A model generated the notes under the pieces. The model did not search any database. It was not told where the DNA came from and saw only the letters and a program-made list of their open reading frames with translations. From Cetobacterium sp050033475 (GTDB lineage Bacteria > Fusobacteriota > Fusobacteriia > Fusobacteriales > Fusobacteriaceae), in NCBI RefSeq assembly GCF_050033475.1, contig NZ_CP188324.1:23972-87971 (forward strand): a stretch of 64,000 nt of DNA. Reading direction: 5' to 3'. Positions 43,189 to 51,398 of this stretch are shown here, one piece after another. The position numbers and the translations under genes were made by a program. Every line of letters begins with the position of its first letter. The stretch's first letter is position 1.

Positions 43189-43897
43189 AAAATATATTTC
43201 CAATTGAACTCATTAACTCTTGTTGCAGTAATGGAGCAGCTTCTTCAAATTTTAAATTTACTTGATTTGCAACGCTAACAACACGTGTTTGATATTTATT
43301 CATATTACTGTTTCTGCTAGATGTAACAGCAGCAATACCTTTTGTTCCTTGCTGTATCATATTAATATTTTGAGTATTTACATTAACATCAGTTTTTTCT
43401 GCAACAAGAACATCTGTAATCATGGTATATTTTATATCTTCAATAAGGGCATCAGCAGCGATACCAATAGCTCCACCAACAAGACCTAATCCTAAACCAG
43501 TATTTAAGGAACCTGTATTATAAACTCCTGCCATTGCTCCAACACCAGCACCTAGTAAACCAGATTCAGCAGGATTTCCATTTTTTAAATCAATTTTATC
43601 AAGTTTTAATACATTAACTTGAAGCCAGTAGTTAGCATTTTTAGGAGAGTTAACAATTTTGTAACCTTTTGCTATTAATAAACTTTTGATTTGCGAGTCA
43701 ATATAAACTGGCTTCGTTGATGTATTTTTTATTTGAACAAAAATAGTTTTATCTTTTATTAATTCTGGATTAAGCCAGATAGTTTCAGATAATTTAGTTT
43801 CAGTAGCTAAATTTCTTTTTTTTATAACAGTATTAACACTGCTACATCCTGTCATAAAAAATGTTAAAGTTAAAATTATAATTATAAATTTTTTCAT
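43187..43897 (-). CDS. traT: TraT-family surface-exclusion/complement-resistance lipoprotein
   Basis: A 236-residue lipoprotein (lipobox FMTGC, Cys about residue 18) that closely follows enterobacterial TraT along its length: VIKKRNLATETKLSETIWL, TIFVQIKNTSTKPVYI, AKGYKIVNSPKNANYWLQVNVLK, a central Gly/Ala membrane-inserting segment (AESGLLGAGVGAMAGVYNTG, GLVGGAIGIAADALIEDIKY), TMITDVLVAEKT, KYQTRVVSVANQVNLKFEEA. TraT sits in the outer membrane and blocks mating-pair formation with cells that already carry the plasmid. No other transfer genes are visible in the window. Its location next to parA supports a plasmid. Confidence 0.9.
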   Translation of the reverse strand: MKKFIIIILTLTFFMTGCSSVNTVIKKRNLATETKLSETIWLNPELIKDKTIFVQIKNTSTKPVYIDSQIKSLLIAKGYKIVNSPKNANYWLQVNVLKLDKIDLKNGNPAESGLLGAGVGAMAGVYNTGSLNTGLGLGLVGGAIGIAADALIEDIKYTMITDVLVAEKTDVNVNTQNINMIQQGTKGIAAVTSSRNSNMNKYQTRVVSVANQVNLKFEEAAPLLQQELMSSIGNIF

Positions 43898-44100
43898 TTT
43901 ACCTCCAAAGTTTTTTTATTTAATTTACTTGTACAAAATAACATAATATTTTTATATGAAAATAAAAAAAACACAAAATCCTTGAAAAATTACTCCAATT
44001 ATTTGAAATTTTGAACTAAAATTTTATAGAAAAAAATGGAAATTAAAAAAAAATAAGTATATTCTATAAAATATATTAAATATAAAAAAGGAGAAAAAAT

Positions 44101-44553
44101 ATGAAAAATAATAGTTTAGATATGGAAAATATTGAGGCATATATAGGGCCAAGAAGTGTAGAATGGTATTATGAAGCTTTTAAAAATTATGAACAAAATA
44201 GTTTGAAGTTTAATATATGGGCTTGTATTTTTAGTTTCTTATATTTATTTTATAGAAAATGTTATAAAATGGGGATTATAATAGGAGCTATAATAACATT
44301 AAGTTCAATATTTTTAGGTAATATAGGAAGTTTTATAAATATAGTAGTATCAATCTTATGTGGTTTATATGGGCCAAAATATGTATATATGAGATATAAG
44401 GAATATTTAAATATATATAAGAATTTACCAAAAGAAAGATTAAAAATAAATTTAATAGCTATAGGTGGTGTATCTTATAAGTGGGTTATTATAGCGATAT
44501 TATTTTGTGGAATTTTTTCAAGAATAGTTGAATATTTATATTACGGCATATAA
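44101..44553 (+). CDS. DUF2628-like small membrane protein
   Basis: A 150-residue protein with a soluble N-terminal 35 residues (FKNYEQNSLKFNIWACIFSFLYLFYRKCY, the DUF2628 hallmark: an aromatic-rich sequence entering the first membrane helix) and about four transmembrane segments. Function unknown for the family. AAAAGGAG precedes the ATG. Single gene, divergent from traT. Confidence 0.72.
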   Translation: MKNNSLDMENIEAYIGPRSVEWYYEAFKNYEQNSLKFNIWACIFSFLYLFYRKCYKMGIIIGAIITLSSIFLGNIGSFINIVVSILCGLYGPKYVYMRYKEYLNIYKNLPKERLKINLIAIGGVSYKWVIIAILFCGIFSRIVEYLYYGI

Positions 44554-44590
44554 ATATAAAAGCGAGTAAGAAAAAATAATCTTACTCGCT
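44551..44590. terminator. Hairpin between convergent genes
   Basis: AGCGAGTAAG (44561-44570) and CTTACTCGCT (44581-44590) form a perfect 10-bp stem with a 10-base AT loop. The tail is T-rich only on the minus strand. Confidence 0.65.
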
Positions 44591-46080
44591 TAATCTTTAG
44601 AAATTCCATATAGTGAAAAAGTTCCAGAGGGATTAATTGTTAAATTTTTAATTTTTTTATTAAAGCCAATACGATTAGTTGGATATACTAATGGAAATAA
44701 TGGAACATCTTCTTGTATAATTTCTAAAATATTAGTATAAATAACTTTTCTTTTTTCAGGTTCCATTATACTTTTTCCTATATCTAGTAAAGAGTCTACT
44801 TTTTTATTTGTATATCTGACTCTATTTCCATATTCACCATGATTTTTCGAATGAAATCTTGGATATAGTCCATAATCTGTATCTCCAGTAACACTTGTCC
44901 ATCCAAAAATTCCCATTTGATATTCTCCTTTAGCTGTTCGCTCTAGAGATGTTCCAAACTCCAAAATTTCAATATTAATATCGATGTTAATATCTTTTAA
45001 TTGTGCTTGAATAATGGTTGCAATATCTTTTCTAATTTGATCATCATGAAGTTCTAATGTTATGGTTTCTTTAAAATTATATTTATCTAAAATTTCTTTG
45101 GCTTTTTGTGGATTATAGGGAACTTCTTTAATTTTAGAATCATAGCCAAAGACATTTGGTGCAATAGGTGCATTAGCTTTAATTGCTCCACCAGAATAAA
45201 TAGATTGTATTATAGCTTCAACATCAATAGCCATAGCAAAAGCTTGTCTAATATCAGGATTATTAAATGGATACTTACTATTATTAAAAGCAAGATCTAC
45301 AGTATTTAAACCAGGAGTTTCTGATAAAATTAATTGAGAAGAAGAAATAACTTTATCTTTATCAATAATAGGTATATCAAAAGAAATATCGGCTTCTCCA
45401 GTTTCTAAAGCAATAGTTCTATTTGTTCCTTCAGTAATAGTTTTAAATATTAAATTTTTAATAGGTGTTTCGCCTTTCCAATAGTTATTAAAGGATTTAA
45501 GAGTAATTTTATTTCCTATATCCCAAGAAATAAATTTATAAGGACCCGTTCCAATAGGCGAATGGCCATATTTTTGTCCTAATTTTATAGTTTCATTTTT
45601 ATTTAAAATAGAAGAAGCAGGATGTGCTAAATGTTTAATAAATGGAGCAAAAGGTTTAGTTGTTTTTATTTTAAATGAATAATCATCAATAATATCAACT
45701 CTTTCCAATGCTTCTATTATATGGCTTACTCTAGGAGAATTTTTCATTCTTTCTAAAGAAAATTTAACATCTTCTGAAGTTAATTGACTGCCATCGTGAA
45801 ATAAAATATTTTTTTTTAAAAAAAATAGATAAGTATTGTCATCAATTTTTTCAAAAGAAGTTACTAAATTAGGAATAATATTTAACTGATCATCTAATTC
45901 TACTAATCGGTCATAAATTTGATAAATTATAATAGAGGAATTAGAATCATTAGTTCCATGGGGATCTAAAGTTTTCGCATCGGCAAAATTGGCTACAACT
46001 ATTGTTTGTTTATCCTCTTCTTTTGGAGAACAACTAATAAAAATAAATAAAGAAAATAGAAATAATAGAATTTTTTTCAT
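44590..46080 (-). CDS. Peptide/nickel-family ABC transporter substrate-binding lipoprotein
   Basis: A 496-residue SBP_bac_5 protein: lipobox FIFISC (Cys about residue 17), then VANFADAKTLDPHGTND, LVTSFEKIDDNTYLFFLKKNILFHDGSQLTSEDVKFSLERMK, IGTGPYKFISW and AFAMAIDVEAIIQSIYSGGA, all typical of the DppA/GsiB group. It would deliver a short peptide or related solute to an ABC permease. The permease and ATPase genes are not adjacent, so it is an orphan binding protein here. AGGGAGG precedes the ATG. Confidence 0.88.
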   Translation of the reverse strand: MKKILLFLFSLFIFISCSPKEEDKQTIVVANFADAKTLDPHGTNDSNSSIIIYQIYDRLVELDDQLNIIPNLVTSFEKIDDNTYLFFLKKNILFHDGSQLTSEDVKFSLERMKNSPRVSHIIEALERVDIIDDYSFKIKTTKPFAPFIKHLAHPASSILNKNETIKLGQKYGHSPIGTGPYKFISWDIGNKITLKSFNNYWKGETPIKNLIFKTITEGTNRTIALETGEADISFDIPIIDKDKVISSSQLILSETPGLNTVDLAFNNSKYPFNNPDIRQAFAMAIDVEAIIQSIYSGGAIKANAPIAPNVFGYDSKIKEVPYNPQKAKEILDKYNFKETITLELHDDQIRKDIATIIQAQLKDINIDINIEILEFGTSLERTAKGEYQMGIFGWTSVTGDTDYGLYPRFHSKNHGEYGNRVRYTNKKVDSLLDIGKSIMEPEKRKVIYTNILEIIQEDVPLFPLVYPTNRIGFNKKIKNLTINPSGTFSLYGISKD

Positions 46081-46231
46081 AAATACCTCCCTTTTTTAAT
46101 AAAATTAATCTAATCTATCATAAAAGATTAAATAAATAAAATTTAAAAAATTAATACTATTATATTTAATTTTAAATACACTTATTTAAATATTAAATGT
46201 TACAATAGATAAAAAAAGGGGGGGCTAAATA

Positions 46232-47092
46232 ATGATAAAAACAAATAAAGATAAGATAGTAATGCAATCTGTTGGAGGAAAAATTCATAGTCCGATCATA
46301 AGTAATCCATATAGAATTGATAGAAATGGAATTGGTAAAATAGTACCTGCTACTGGTGGAATAACTTATAATTATCAGATAGGAGATAATTGTATGGAAT
46401 TAGTTGGAGATCATGTAGAACCTGGAGTAAGTATAAAAAATCAAAATGATATGGAAAATAGAGCATTAATGGTTTTAAGCTGTATAGGAAATACTGCAAT
46501 TATAAAAAGTGGAGATGCAAAAGGGGCAAAAGGATTTGTAACAGGAAGTCATGGAGGAATAGATCATACACTTATTTATTTTAATAAAGAAATTTTAGAT
46601 AAATTAGATTTAGATGATAAAATTTTAATTAAGGCTTATGGTCAAGGATTAGAAATTGAAGGTTACGAAGATATTATATGTATGAATATTGATCCTTTAT
46701 TATTAGAAAATATTGGAATTAAAGAAATAAATGGACAATTAGAAGTACCAGTAGTTACAGAAATACCAGCTTTTATGATGGGATCTGGAATTGGTTCAGC
46801 TACAGCTTTTGAAGGAGACTATGACATTATGACTGGTGATATTGAAGCTGTTAAAAAATATGGAATAGATAAATTAAAATTTGGTGATATTGTTTTACTG
46901 AAAGATTGTGATAATACTTATGGAAGGGATTATTTAAAAGGAGCTGTATCTATCGGAGTTATAGTTCATAGTAATTGTATAAAATCAGGGCATGGACCAG
47001 GAGTAACAACAATATTATCAAGTAAAACTTCAAAATTAATAGGAAGAATAGATAAAAATTCTAACATTAAACACTATTTAAATATAGAATAA
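46232..47092 (+). CDS. DUF4438-family protein
   Basis: A 286-residue cytosolic protein rich in Gly and His with conserved-looking segments VPATGGITYNYQIGDNCMELVGDHVEPGVS, GSHGGIDHTLIYF and MMGSGIGSATAFEGDYDIM, followed by HSNCIKSGHGPGVTTI. These match the DUF4438 family of unknown biochemistry found in anaerobes. Histidines and aspartates could bind a metal. The ribosome site is an unusually G-rich AAGGGGGGG. No co-directional neighbour within 200 bases, so it is likely monocistronic. Confidence 0.72.
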   Translation: MIKTNKDKIVMQSVGGKIHSPIISNPYRIDRNGIGKIVPATGGITYNYQIGDNCMELVGDHVEPGVSIKNQNDMENRALMVLSCIGNTAIIKSGDAKGAKGFVTGSHGGIDHTLIYFNKEILDKLDLDDKILIKAYGQGLEIEGYEDIICMNIDPLLLENIGIKEINGQLEVPVVTEIPAFMMGSGIGSATAFEGDYDIMTGDIEAVKKYGIDKLKFGDIVLLKDCDNTYGRDYLKGAVSIGVIVHSNCIKSGHGPGVTTILSSKTSKLIGRIDKNSNIKHYLNIE

Positions 47093-47121
47093 ACGAACTT
47101 AATATTTATATGAAAAAACAT

Positions 47122-47150
47122 TTGACATACAAACTAATTTGATGTATTAT
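47122..47150 (+). promoter_or_regulatory. Near-perfect sigma-70 promoter of a candidate small RNA
   Basis: TTGACA at 47122-47127, 17-base spacer, TATTAT at 47145-47150. It is not followed by any reading frame, only by a terminator about 95 bases on. Confidence 0.75.
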
Positions 47151-47156
47151 ATCCAT

Positions 47157-47253
47157 GTGAGAATTAGGAATAATTTCGATAATGTCTTTCCTTTTAAAAT
47201 GTTGAAATGAAGAAAAAATAGTTGGGATGTCCGCCCCAACTATTTTTTTTTTT
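47157..47253 (+). ncRNA. Candidate intergenic small RNA of about 97 nt
   Basis: Defined by the promoter above and a strong terminator: TAGTTGGG (47219-47226) pairs with CCCAACTA (47235-47242), extended by AAAA/TTTT, with an 8-base loop ATGTCCGC and eleven Ts. The body is unstructured and A/U-rich. A pyrimidine-rich CTTTCCTT at 47185-47192 could pair with Shine-Dalgarno sequences. It has no ribosome site or ORF. It could instead be the leader of the acetyltransferase gene downstream, but the terminator would then cut it off, as in an attenuator. No known family was recognised. Confidence 0.6.
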
Positions 47254-47263
47254 CAAAATAGAG

Positions 47264-47283
47264 TATACTATAACCATAGTATA
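47264..47283. promoter_or_regulatory. Perfect inverted repeat upstream of the acetyltransferase gene
   Basis: TATACTAT (47264-47271) and ATAGTATA (47276-47283) with a 4-base spacer, directly before the GGAGGA ribosome site. Its symmetry fits a dimeric repressor site or an mRNA hairpin near the start. Confidence 0.5.
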
Positions 47284-47304
47284 TTTATAGGAGGATGAAA
47301 TTTT

Positions 47305-47895
47305 ATGACAGGAAGTACTGGGATGAATATATTAGTTCCAATTTTTTATTTTATTATAGGAGGATTAGCTTTTTTATACTATAGAAGAAAAGGAGTGCCT
47401 AAAACTCCAGAAGAATTAGTAGAGCAGATTGTGAAAAAAGCTTTTGAAAATGTAGATAATAGTGATCATAAAGAACATGAACTTGTAAAAGCTTTATACA
47501 AAAGTGAAAATTTTATACAAGATTTATCTTTAACAGCTAAATATAAAGGAAAAACAGTTGGATATATATTATTTACAAAGGCCTATGTTGGAGAAAATGA
47601 ATATTTAGTTTTAGCACCTTTAGCAGTCTTACCAAGATATCAAAAGAAAGGTGTAGGAAAAAATTTAGTGACTCAAGGACAAGAATTAGCTAAGAAAAAA
47701 GGATTTAAGGGAGTATTTGTTTTAGGAGACCCAAAATATTATAGTAAATTTGGATATAAACCAGCCTCTCAATATGGAATAAAAGCTCCAATGGAAGTTA
47801 ATGACGAAAACTTTATGGCCATTGAACTTATTCCTGGAGCTTTTGATGGTGTAACAGGTACACTAGAATATGCTAAAGAATTTGGTTTAAATTAA
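47305..47895 (+). CDS. Membrane-anchored GNAT acetyltransferase
   Basis: A 196-residue protein with an N-terminal transmembrane helix (MNILVPIFYFIIGGLAFLYY) followed by a GNAT domain: LAPLAVLPRYQKKGVGKNLVTQG carries the acetyl-CoA-binding Q-x-x-G-x-G motif, and GVFVLGDPKYYSKFGYKPAS is the usual C-terminal motif of the YhbS-like group. It would acetylate an unknown small molecule or protein at the inner face of the membrane. The membrane anchor is unusual for the family. GGAGGATG precedes the ATG. It overlaps the convergent rlmA gene by 4 bases at the stop codons. Confidence 0.8.
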   Translation: MTGSTGMNILVPIFYFIIGGLAFLYYRRKGVPKTPEELVEQIVKKAFENVDNSDHKEHELVKALYKSENFIQDLSLTAKYKGKTVGYILFTKAYVGENEYLVLAPLAVLPRYQKKGVGKNLVTQGQELAKKKGFKGVFVLGDPKYYSKFGYKPASQYGIKAPMEVNDENFMAIELIPGAFDGVTGTLEYAKEFGLN

Positions 47896-48713
47896 ATTTT
47901 TTCAAAAATATCAATATTAACTTCAATAGTTGTTGTTAAAGAATCTAAAGATAATAATTTTTCGATTCCAGATTGAGGACTTCTCCATCTATATGGAGTC
48001 ATATTAAATAAGTTTTCAATAGTTGAACTACCTAAAATAGTAGTTTCATATTTTGTGTTAATTGTTTCAATATATTTAAAAATATTCATATCATCTACAG
48101 GAGAATAATGATCTTTTCTAACAGAGTCATAAACAACTTCTTTTAATTGTAAAAGATGTTCTTCTCCTGTGGAAACAATAATAACTTTTCCACCTTTTTT
48201 TAAAGTTCTAAACTTTTCTTCAGGAATTATTTTAGCAAACATGCAAAGAATAAAATCTAAAGATTCATCTTTTATAGGTAAATGCATAGCAGATGCAACT
48301 ATCCAATTTATATTTTTAAAAGCTTTTGCAGCTGCAATAATAGCTTCTTTTGATATATCAATTCCAATAATATTACTAGAAATATTATTGTATGATAAAA
48401 ATTCTTTTAAGTTATTTGTGTAATATCCTTCACCACAACCAATATCTAATATGTTTATAGAATCGTTTTTAGTTAAATTTAAAATAATTTTATTAACTGA
48501 ATCAGAAATTCCTTTGTAATATCCTTGTGATAGAAAATGTTTTCTAGCTAAAACCATTTCTTTATTATCTCCAGGAAGCTTACTATTTTTCTGATTAGAA
48601 AGTAATAAATTGCTATGACCATATTTTGATATATCAAAACTATGATTATTATTACATTTATATAAATTATTTTCCTTTATAAGATTTTCTTTGCAAATAG
48701 GGCATATTAACAT
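47892..48713 (-). CDS. rlmA: 23S rRNA (guanine-N1)-methyltransferase, RlmA type
   Basis: A 273-residue enzyme. The N-terminal zinc finger CPIC...CNNNHSFDISKYGHSNLL (about 4-35) is the RlmA hallmark. A linker PGDNKEMVLARKHFLSQGYY follows, then a SAM-binding domain ILDIGCGEGYYTNNL, IGIDISKEAI and LPIKDESLDFILCMFAKI. Near the end, LFNMTPYRWRS is the usual RlmA substrate-site motif. It methylates G745 or G748 of 23S rRNA. It ends within the convergent acetyltransferase gene. An rRNA modification gene on a plasmid-like replicon is noteworthy. Confidence 0.88.
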   Translation of the reverse strand: MLICPICKENLIKENNLYKCNNNHSFDISKYGHSNLLLSNQKNSKLPGDNKEMVLARKHFLSQGYYKGISDSVNKIILNLTKNDSINILDIGCGEGYYTNNLKEFLSYNNISSNIIGIDISKEAIIAAAKAFKNINWIVASAMHLPIKDESLDFILCMFAKIIPEEKFRTLKKGGKVIIVSTGEEHLLQLKEVVYDSVRKDHYSPVDDMNIFKYIETINTKYETTILGSSTIENLFNMTPYRWRSPQSGIEKLLSLDSLTTTIEVNIDIFEKI

Positions 48714-48729
48714 TTTTGTACTCCTTTAT

Positions 48730-49416
48730 TTATATTATATCGTCTTTTTTTATTTCTATTAAATCTCCTGGTTTCATATTTTCTAAAGTTAAATTACCAA
48801 ACTGGACTCTTTTTAAATATGTAACTTTATTTCTAACTGCTCTTAACATTCTTTTTACTTGATGATATTTTCCCTCTGTTATTGTTAATAAAATAGCTTT
48901 TGAATTAATTAACTGAACTTTTCCTGGACAATAGTCAATATCCATAAAGTTGATACCTGATTCTAATTTTTTAATATCTTCTTCAGATATATCACGAATT
49001 AATTCAGCATAATATGTTTTTTCTATTTTATGATCTGGATGAACCAGCATTCTATTAAATTCACCATCATTGGTAAAAATAATTAAACCTTCGGTATCTC
49101 TATCTAATCTTCCAACTGGAAATATAGAATTTTTATCTATCCAATCAGGTAATAATTCAGCAATAACAGGTTTTCCAATTTCACATTTCATTGCTGTAAT
49201 ATATCCAGCTTTTTTATACATAACATAATATTTTAATTCTTTATAAGCTAAAGGTTTATCTAAAAAAGTAATATATTGTTCATCAGGATAAACCATTAAT
49301 CCATAATTATATGTAACTTCACCATTTATTTTAACATGTCCATCATTAACTAATTGTTTAATAACTTTTCTGCTACCAATTCCACATTGTACTAAATATT
49401 TTTCTAACCGTATCAT
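48730..49416 (-). CDS. rRNA pseudouridine synthase, RsuA/RluB family
   Basis: A protein of about 228 residues: N-terminal S4 RNA-binding domain (IRLEKYLVQCGIGSRKVIKQLVNDGHVKING), then the catalytic domain with the family motif FPVGRLDRDTEGLIIFTNDGE (catalytic Asp in GRLDRDTEG) and GKYHQVKRMLRAV near the C-terminus. It isomerises a uridine in 16S or 23S rRNA. The short, acidic C-terminus fits RsuA better than RluB. The ATG at 49416 has GGAGG 5 bases before it; the TTG at 49428 lies inside that site. It is 17 bases upstream of rlmA on the same strand, forming an rRNA-modification operon. Confidence 0.9.
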   Translation of the reverse strand: MIRLEKYLVQCGIGSRKVIKQLVNDGHVKINGEVTYNYGLMVYPDEQYITFLDKPLAYKELKYYVMYKKAGYITAMKCEIGKPVIAELLPDWIDKNSIFPVGRLDRDTEGLIIFTNDGEFNRMLVHPDHKIEKTYYAELIRDISEEDIKKLESGINFMDIDYCPGKVQLINSKAILLTITEGKYHQVKRMLRAVRNKVTYLKRVQFGNLTLENMKPGDLIEIKKDDII

Positions 49417-49487
49417 TGTTTCCTCCAAAAAAAGATTTCTCTAAATTTTATCATTAAATAAATATTAATGAAAGAGGAAAATAAAAT

Positions 49488-49508
49488 AAGGATAGTCAAA
49501 CTATCCTT
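49488..49508 (-). terminator. Terminator after the DUF1097 gene
   Basis: AAGGATAG and CTATCCTT form an 8-bp stem with a 5-base loop; Ts follow on the minus strand. Confidence 0.7.
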
Positions 49509-49968
49509 AAAGATTATTTTTATCAAAATATTTAAATAATTTTTGTCCTGAATAATCACAAGAAAATCCTAAAATAATACCTAAGATTAAACCAATAGAA
49601 ATTTTTTCCCAGTTTCCTTCAGCAGCAAAAGTTGAGAAGCCACCAATAAAAGTTCCAGGAATAAATGCAAATAATTTATGTGCTCCTTGGAAACACATAA
49701 AAAAAGTAACTATTCCAGTGATCACGGCGAAAATATATTGTTCTTTAAAAAATTTACATAAAAATATTATGATACAGGCCCAAAAAACTCCACTTAGGGT
49801 AGAAAAAAAAGCTTTTTTAAATCCTTGATCTTCTAAACCACCTCCTGCAAAAAAAGCAGTGCATCCAGCAAAACCCATCCAAACAGGAATTTTTAGAATA
49901 CCACCTAAATAAAACCAAATTCCACAAAGAATTCCAGTGGTTAAAGATATAAAAAATAATTTTTTCAT
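49507..49968 (-). CDS. DUF1097-family membrane protein
   Basis: A protein of about 153 residues with four to five transmembrane helices and glycine-rich motifs (FAGCTAFFAGGG, FIPGTFIGGFSTFA), matching the DUF1097 family (YcdZ-like). Function unknown; possibly a small-solute channel or transporter. The ATG at 49968 is chosen because AGGAGG lies 4-5 bases before it; the upstream ATG at 49992 has no site. Single gene with its own terminator. Confidence 0.78.
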   Translation of the reverse strand: MKKLFFISLTTGILCGIWFYLGGILKIPVWMGFAGCTAFFAGGGLEDQGFKKAFFSTLSGVFWACIIIFLCKFFKEQYIFAVITGIVTFFMCFQGAHKLFAFIPGTFIGGFSTFAAEGNWEKISIGLILGIILGFSCDYSGQKLFKYFDKNNL

Positions 49969-50048
49969 AGTTCCTCCTAAGAATTGTATCAAAAAATAAG
50001 TCTTTTTTCTGATTATATCATAGTTTTATTTCTGAAGATAGAAATAAA

Positions 50049-50642
50049 TTAAAAACCAATATTATCAGGAACTATAAAAATAGTATATTTATTAATAAAT
50101 TTTTTTCCGTGAGAAACAATGCCGATATTATCATACATATCTTTATCATATGAAGAACGCTCTCTGTAACTATGAGCTTCAATAATTTTTTCAACTTTTT
50201 TCTCAGCTTCTATAATATTTTTTACAAGTTTATTTACTCCTAAAATTCCATAAACTTTTTTTGGACCAAATAAAGCAGCTGCATTAGAAAAGCCACCTAA
50301 AAAAATAAGTTCACCATTTTCAGTTATAAAATCTACTTCAGAAATATAATTATCCGCTAAAAGAGAATTTCTTCTTATATCAATTCTTTTTTCTAAGTCA
50401 GTTTCATCTTGATGGTTATATATAAAGTTACCTTTTTCTTTAAAAGTAGATAATAAGTTTAAATTATCTAAAACAGGTGAATCGCCAATTACTAATGATT
50501 CTTCTACAGAAATTCTAGAAAGTAAAATCTCTTTTACTTCTTCTAAATTTTTTACAAGAATAGCCTCATATTCTTGAGCAAGTGCTAATCTAGTTAGTTC
50601 CTGTGCTTGTAAATCGTAAAGCCATTTTATATTTTTATCCAT
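50049..50642 (-). CDS. LUD-domain protein (LutC/YkgG-like), second of a tandem pair
   Basis: A 197-residue protein with the LUD fold: KNLEEVKEILLSRISVEESLVIGDSPVLDNLNLLSTF, then NSLLADNYISEVDFITENGELIFLGGFSNAAALFGPKKVYGILGVNKLV. It lacks Fe-S cysteines. LutC-like proteins act with LutA/LutB in L-lactate oxidation, but those are not in the window. It overlaps the upstream gene by one base (stop/start ATG overlap), so the two are translated together. The function of stand-alone LUD pairs in anaerobes is unknown. Confidence 0.8.
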   Translation of the reverse strand: MDKNIKWLYDLQAQELTRLALAQEYEAILVKNLEEVKEILLSRISVEESLVIGDSPVLDNLNLLSTFKEKGNFIYNHQDETDLEKRIDIRRNSLLADNYISEVDFITENGELIFLGGFSNAAALFGPKKVYGILGVNKLVKNIIEAEKKVEKIIEAHSYRERSSYDKDMYDNIGIVSHGKKFINKYTIFIVPDNIGF

Positions 50643-51283
50643 TAATATCCCACCTCTTCACTTATAACAATAACAGTAATTCTTTTTCCCATTCTTTCTC
50701 CATGTCTTATAATAGATGTAAAATTACAAATTCTTTGTTTAGTAGAACAATTTTCACAAATTCCTGTTAAATTACAAGGTGTTTTATGATTTATTCTTTT
50801 TGAATTTAATGGGCCAACATGATTTTTTATTCTATTTAGACCTTCTTCAAGATTTTCAACTAATTTATTTACTCCTGTTATAACGATTACATTTCTAGGA
50901 CCATAAACTAAACTAGCAACTCTATTTCCTCCAGAATCAACTTGAATCAATTCGCCATTTTTAGTAATAGCATTAGTACTTGTTAAAAAATAATCTGCTA
51001 GTAAAGCTTGTCTCATGCATTCTAAAGTAGTTGGCCAATCAGGTTGATTATATCTATCATATAAATTGTATTCTTCGTTTCTAAAAGTATCTATAATATC
51101 CAATTCATTTATTGTTACGGAACCTCCTAAACCGATAGATGAATTTTTAGGAATTAAATTTAAAATTATATCTTTTGCTTCTTTTAAAGAATCAGCATAA
51201 ATAGCTTTATAGCCTTTATTATTTAAAATATCTATAATGTTGGCAGCTTCTTTTCTTCTTAAAATTTTTTTAATATTTTCCAT
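50642..51283 (-). CDS. LUD-domain protein (LutC/YkgG-like) with cysteine cluster, first of a tandem pair
   Basis: A 213-residue protein. LUD motifs: IPKNSSIGLGGSVTINELDIIDTF, MRQALLADYFLTSTNAITKNGELIQVDSGGNRVASLVYGPRNVIVITGVNKLV. After the core comes a cysteine cluster, CNLTGICENCSTKQRIC, that could bind a metal or [4Fe-4S] cluster, absent in the partner protein. GGGGGGAT precedes the ATG. A perfect CTGGTACGTACCAG palindrome lies at the start of the transcript. Product probably a redox or carboxylate-metabolism enzyme; the substrate is unknown. Confidence 0.82.
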   Translation of the reverse strand: MENIKKILRRKEAANIIDILNNKGYKAIYADSLKEAKDIILNLIPKNSSIGLGGSVTINELDIIDTFRNEEYNLYDRYNQPDWPTTLECMRQALLADYFLTSTNAITKNGELIQVDSGGNRVASLVYGPRNVIVITGVNKLVENLEEGLNRIKNHVGPLNSKRINHKTPCNLTGICENCSTKQRICNFTSIIRHGERMGKRITVIVISEEVGY

Positions 51284-51301
51284 TATTTATCCCCCCTCTA
51301 A

Positions 51302-51315
51302 CTGGTACGTACCAG
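51302..51315. promoter_or_regulatory. Perfect 14-bp operator palindrome (GntR-type) of the LUD operon
   Basis: CTGGTACGTACCAG lies just after the -10 box, over the expected transcription start. The TGGT-N4-ACCA core is the class of site bound by FadR/LldR-subfamily GntR repressors, which often sense lactate or other carboxylates. No such regulator gene is in the window. Confidence 0.65.
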
Positions 51316-51323
51316 ATAAATAT

Positions 51324-51352
51324 AGAATATATTATTTATAAGAAAAAATCAA
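51324..51352 (-). promoter_or_regulatory. Promoter of the LUD operon
   Basis: On the minus strand TTGATT (51352-51347), a 17-base spacer and TATTCT (51329-51324). The transcript would start near 51317, at the edge of the operator palindrome. Confidence 0.65.
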
Positions 51353-51362
51353 TAATAGAATA

Positions 51363-51391
51363 AAAAAATCAGAGAAATAAAATTCTCTGAT
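51363..51391 (-). terminator. Terminator of the autotransporter-lyase operon
   Basis: ATCAGAGAA and TTCTCTGAT form a 9-bp stem with a 6-base loop; Ts follow on the minus strand. Confidence 0.75.
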
Positions 51392-51398
51392 AAAAAAA

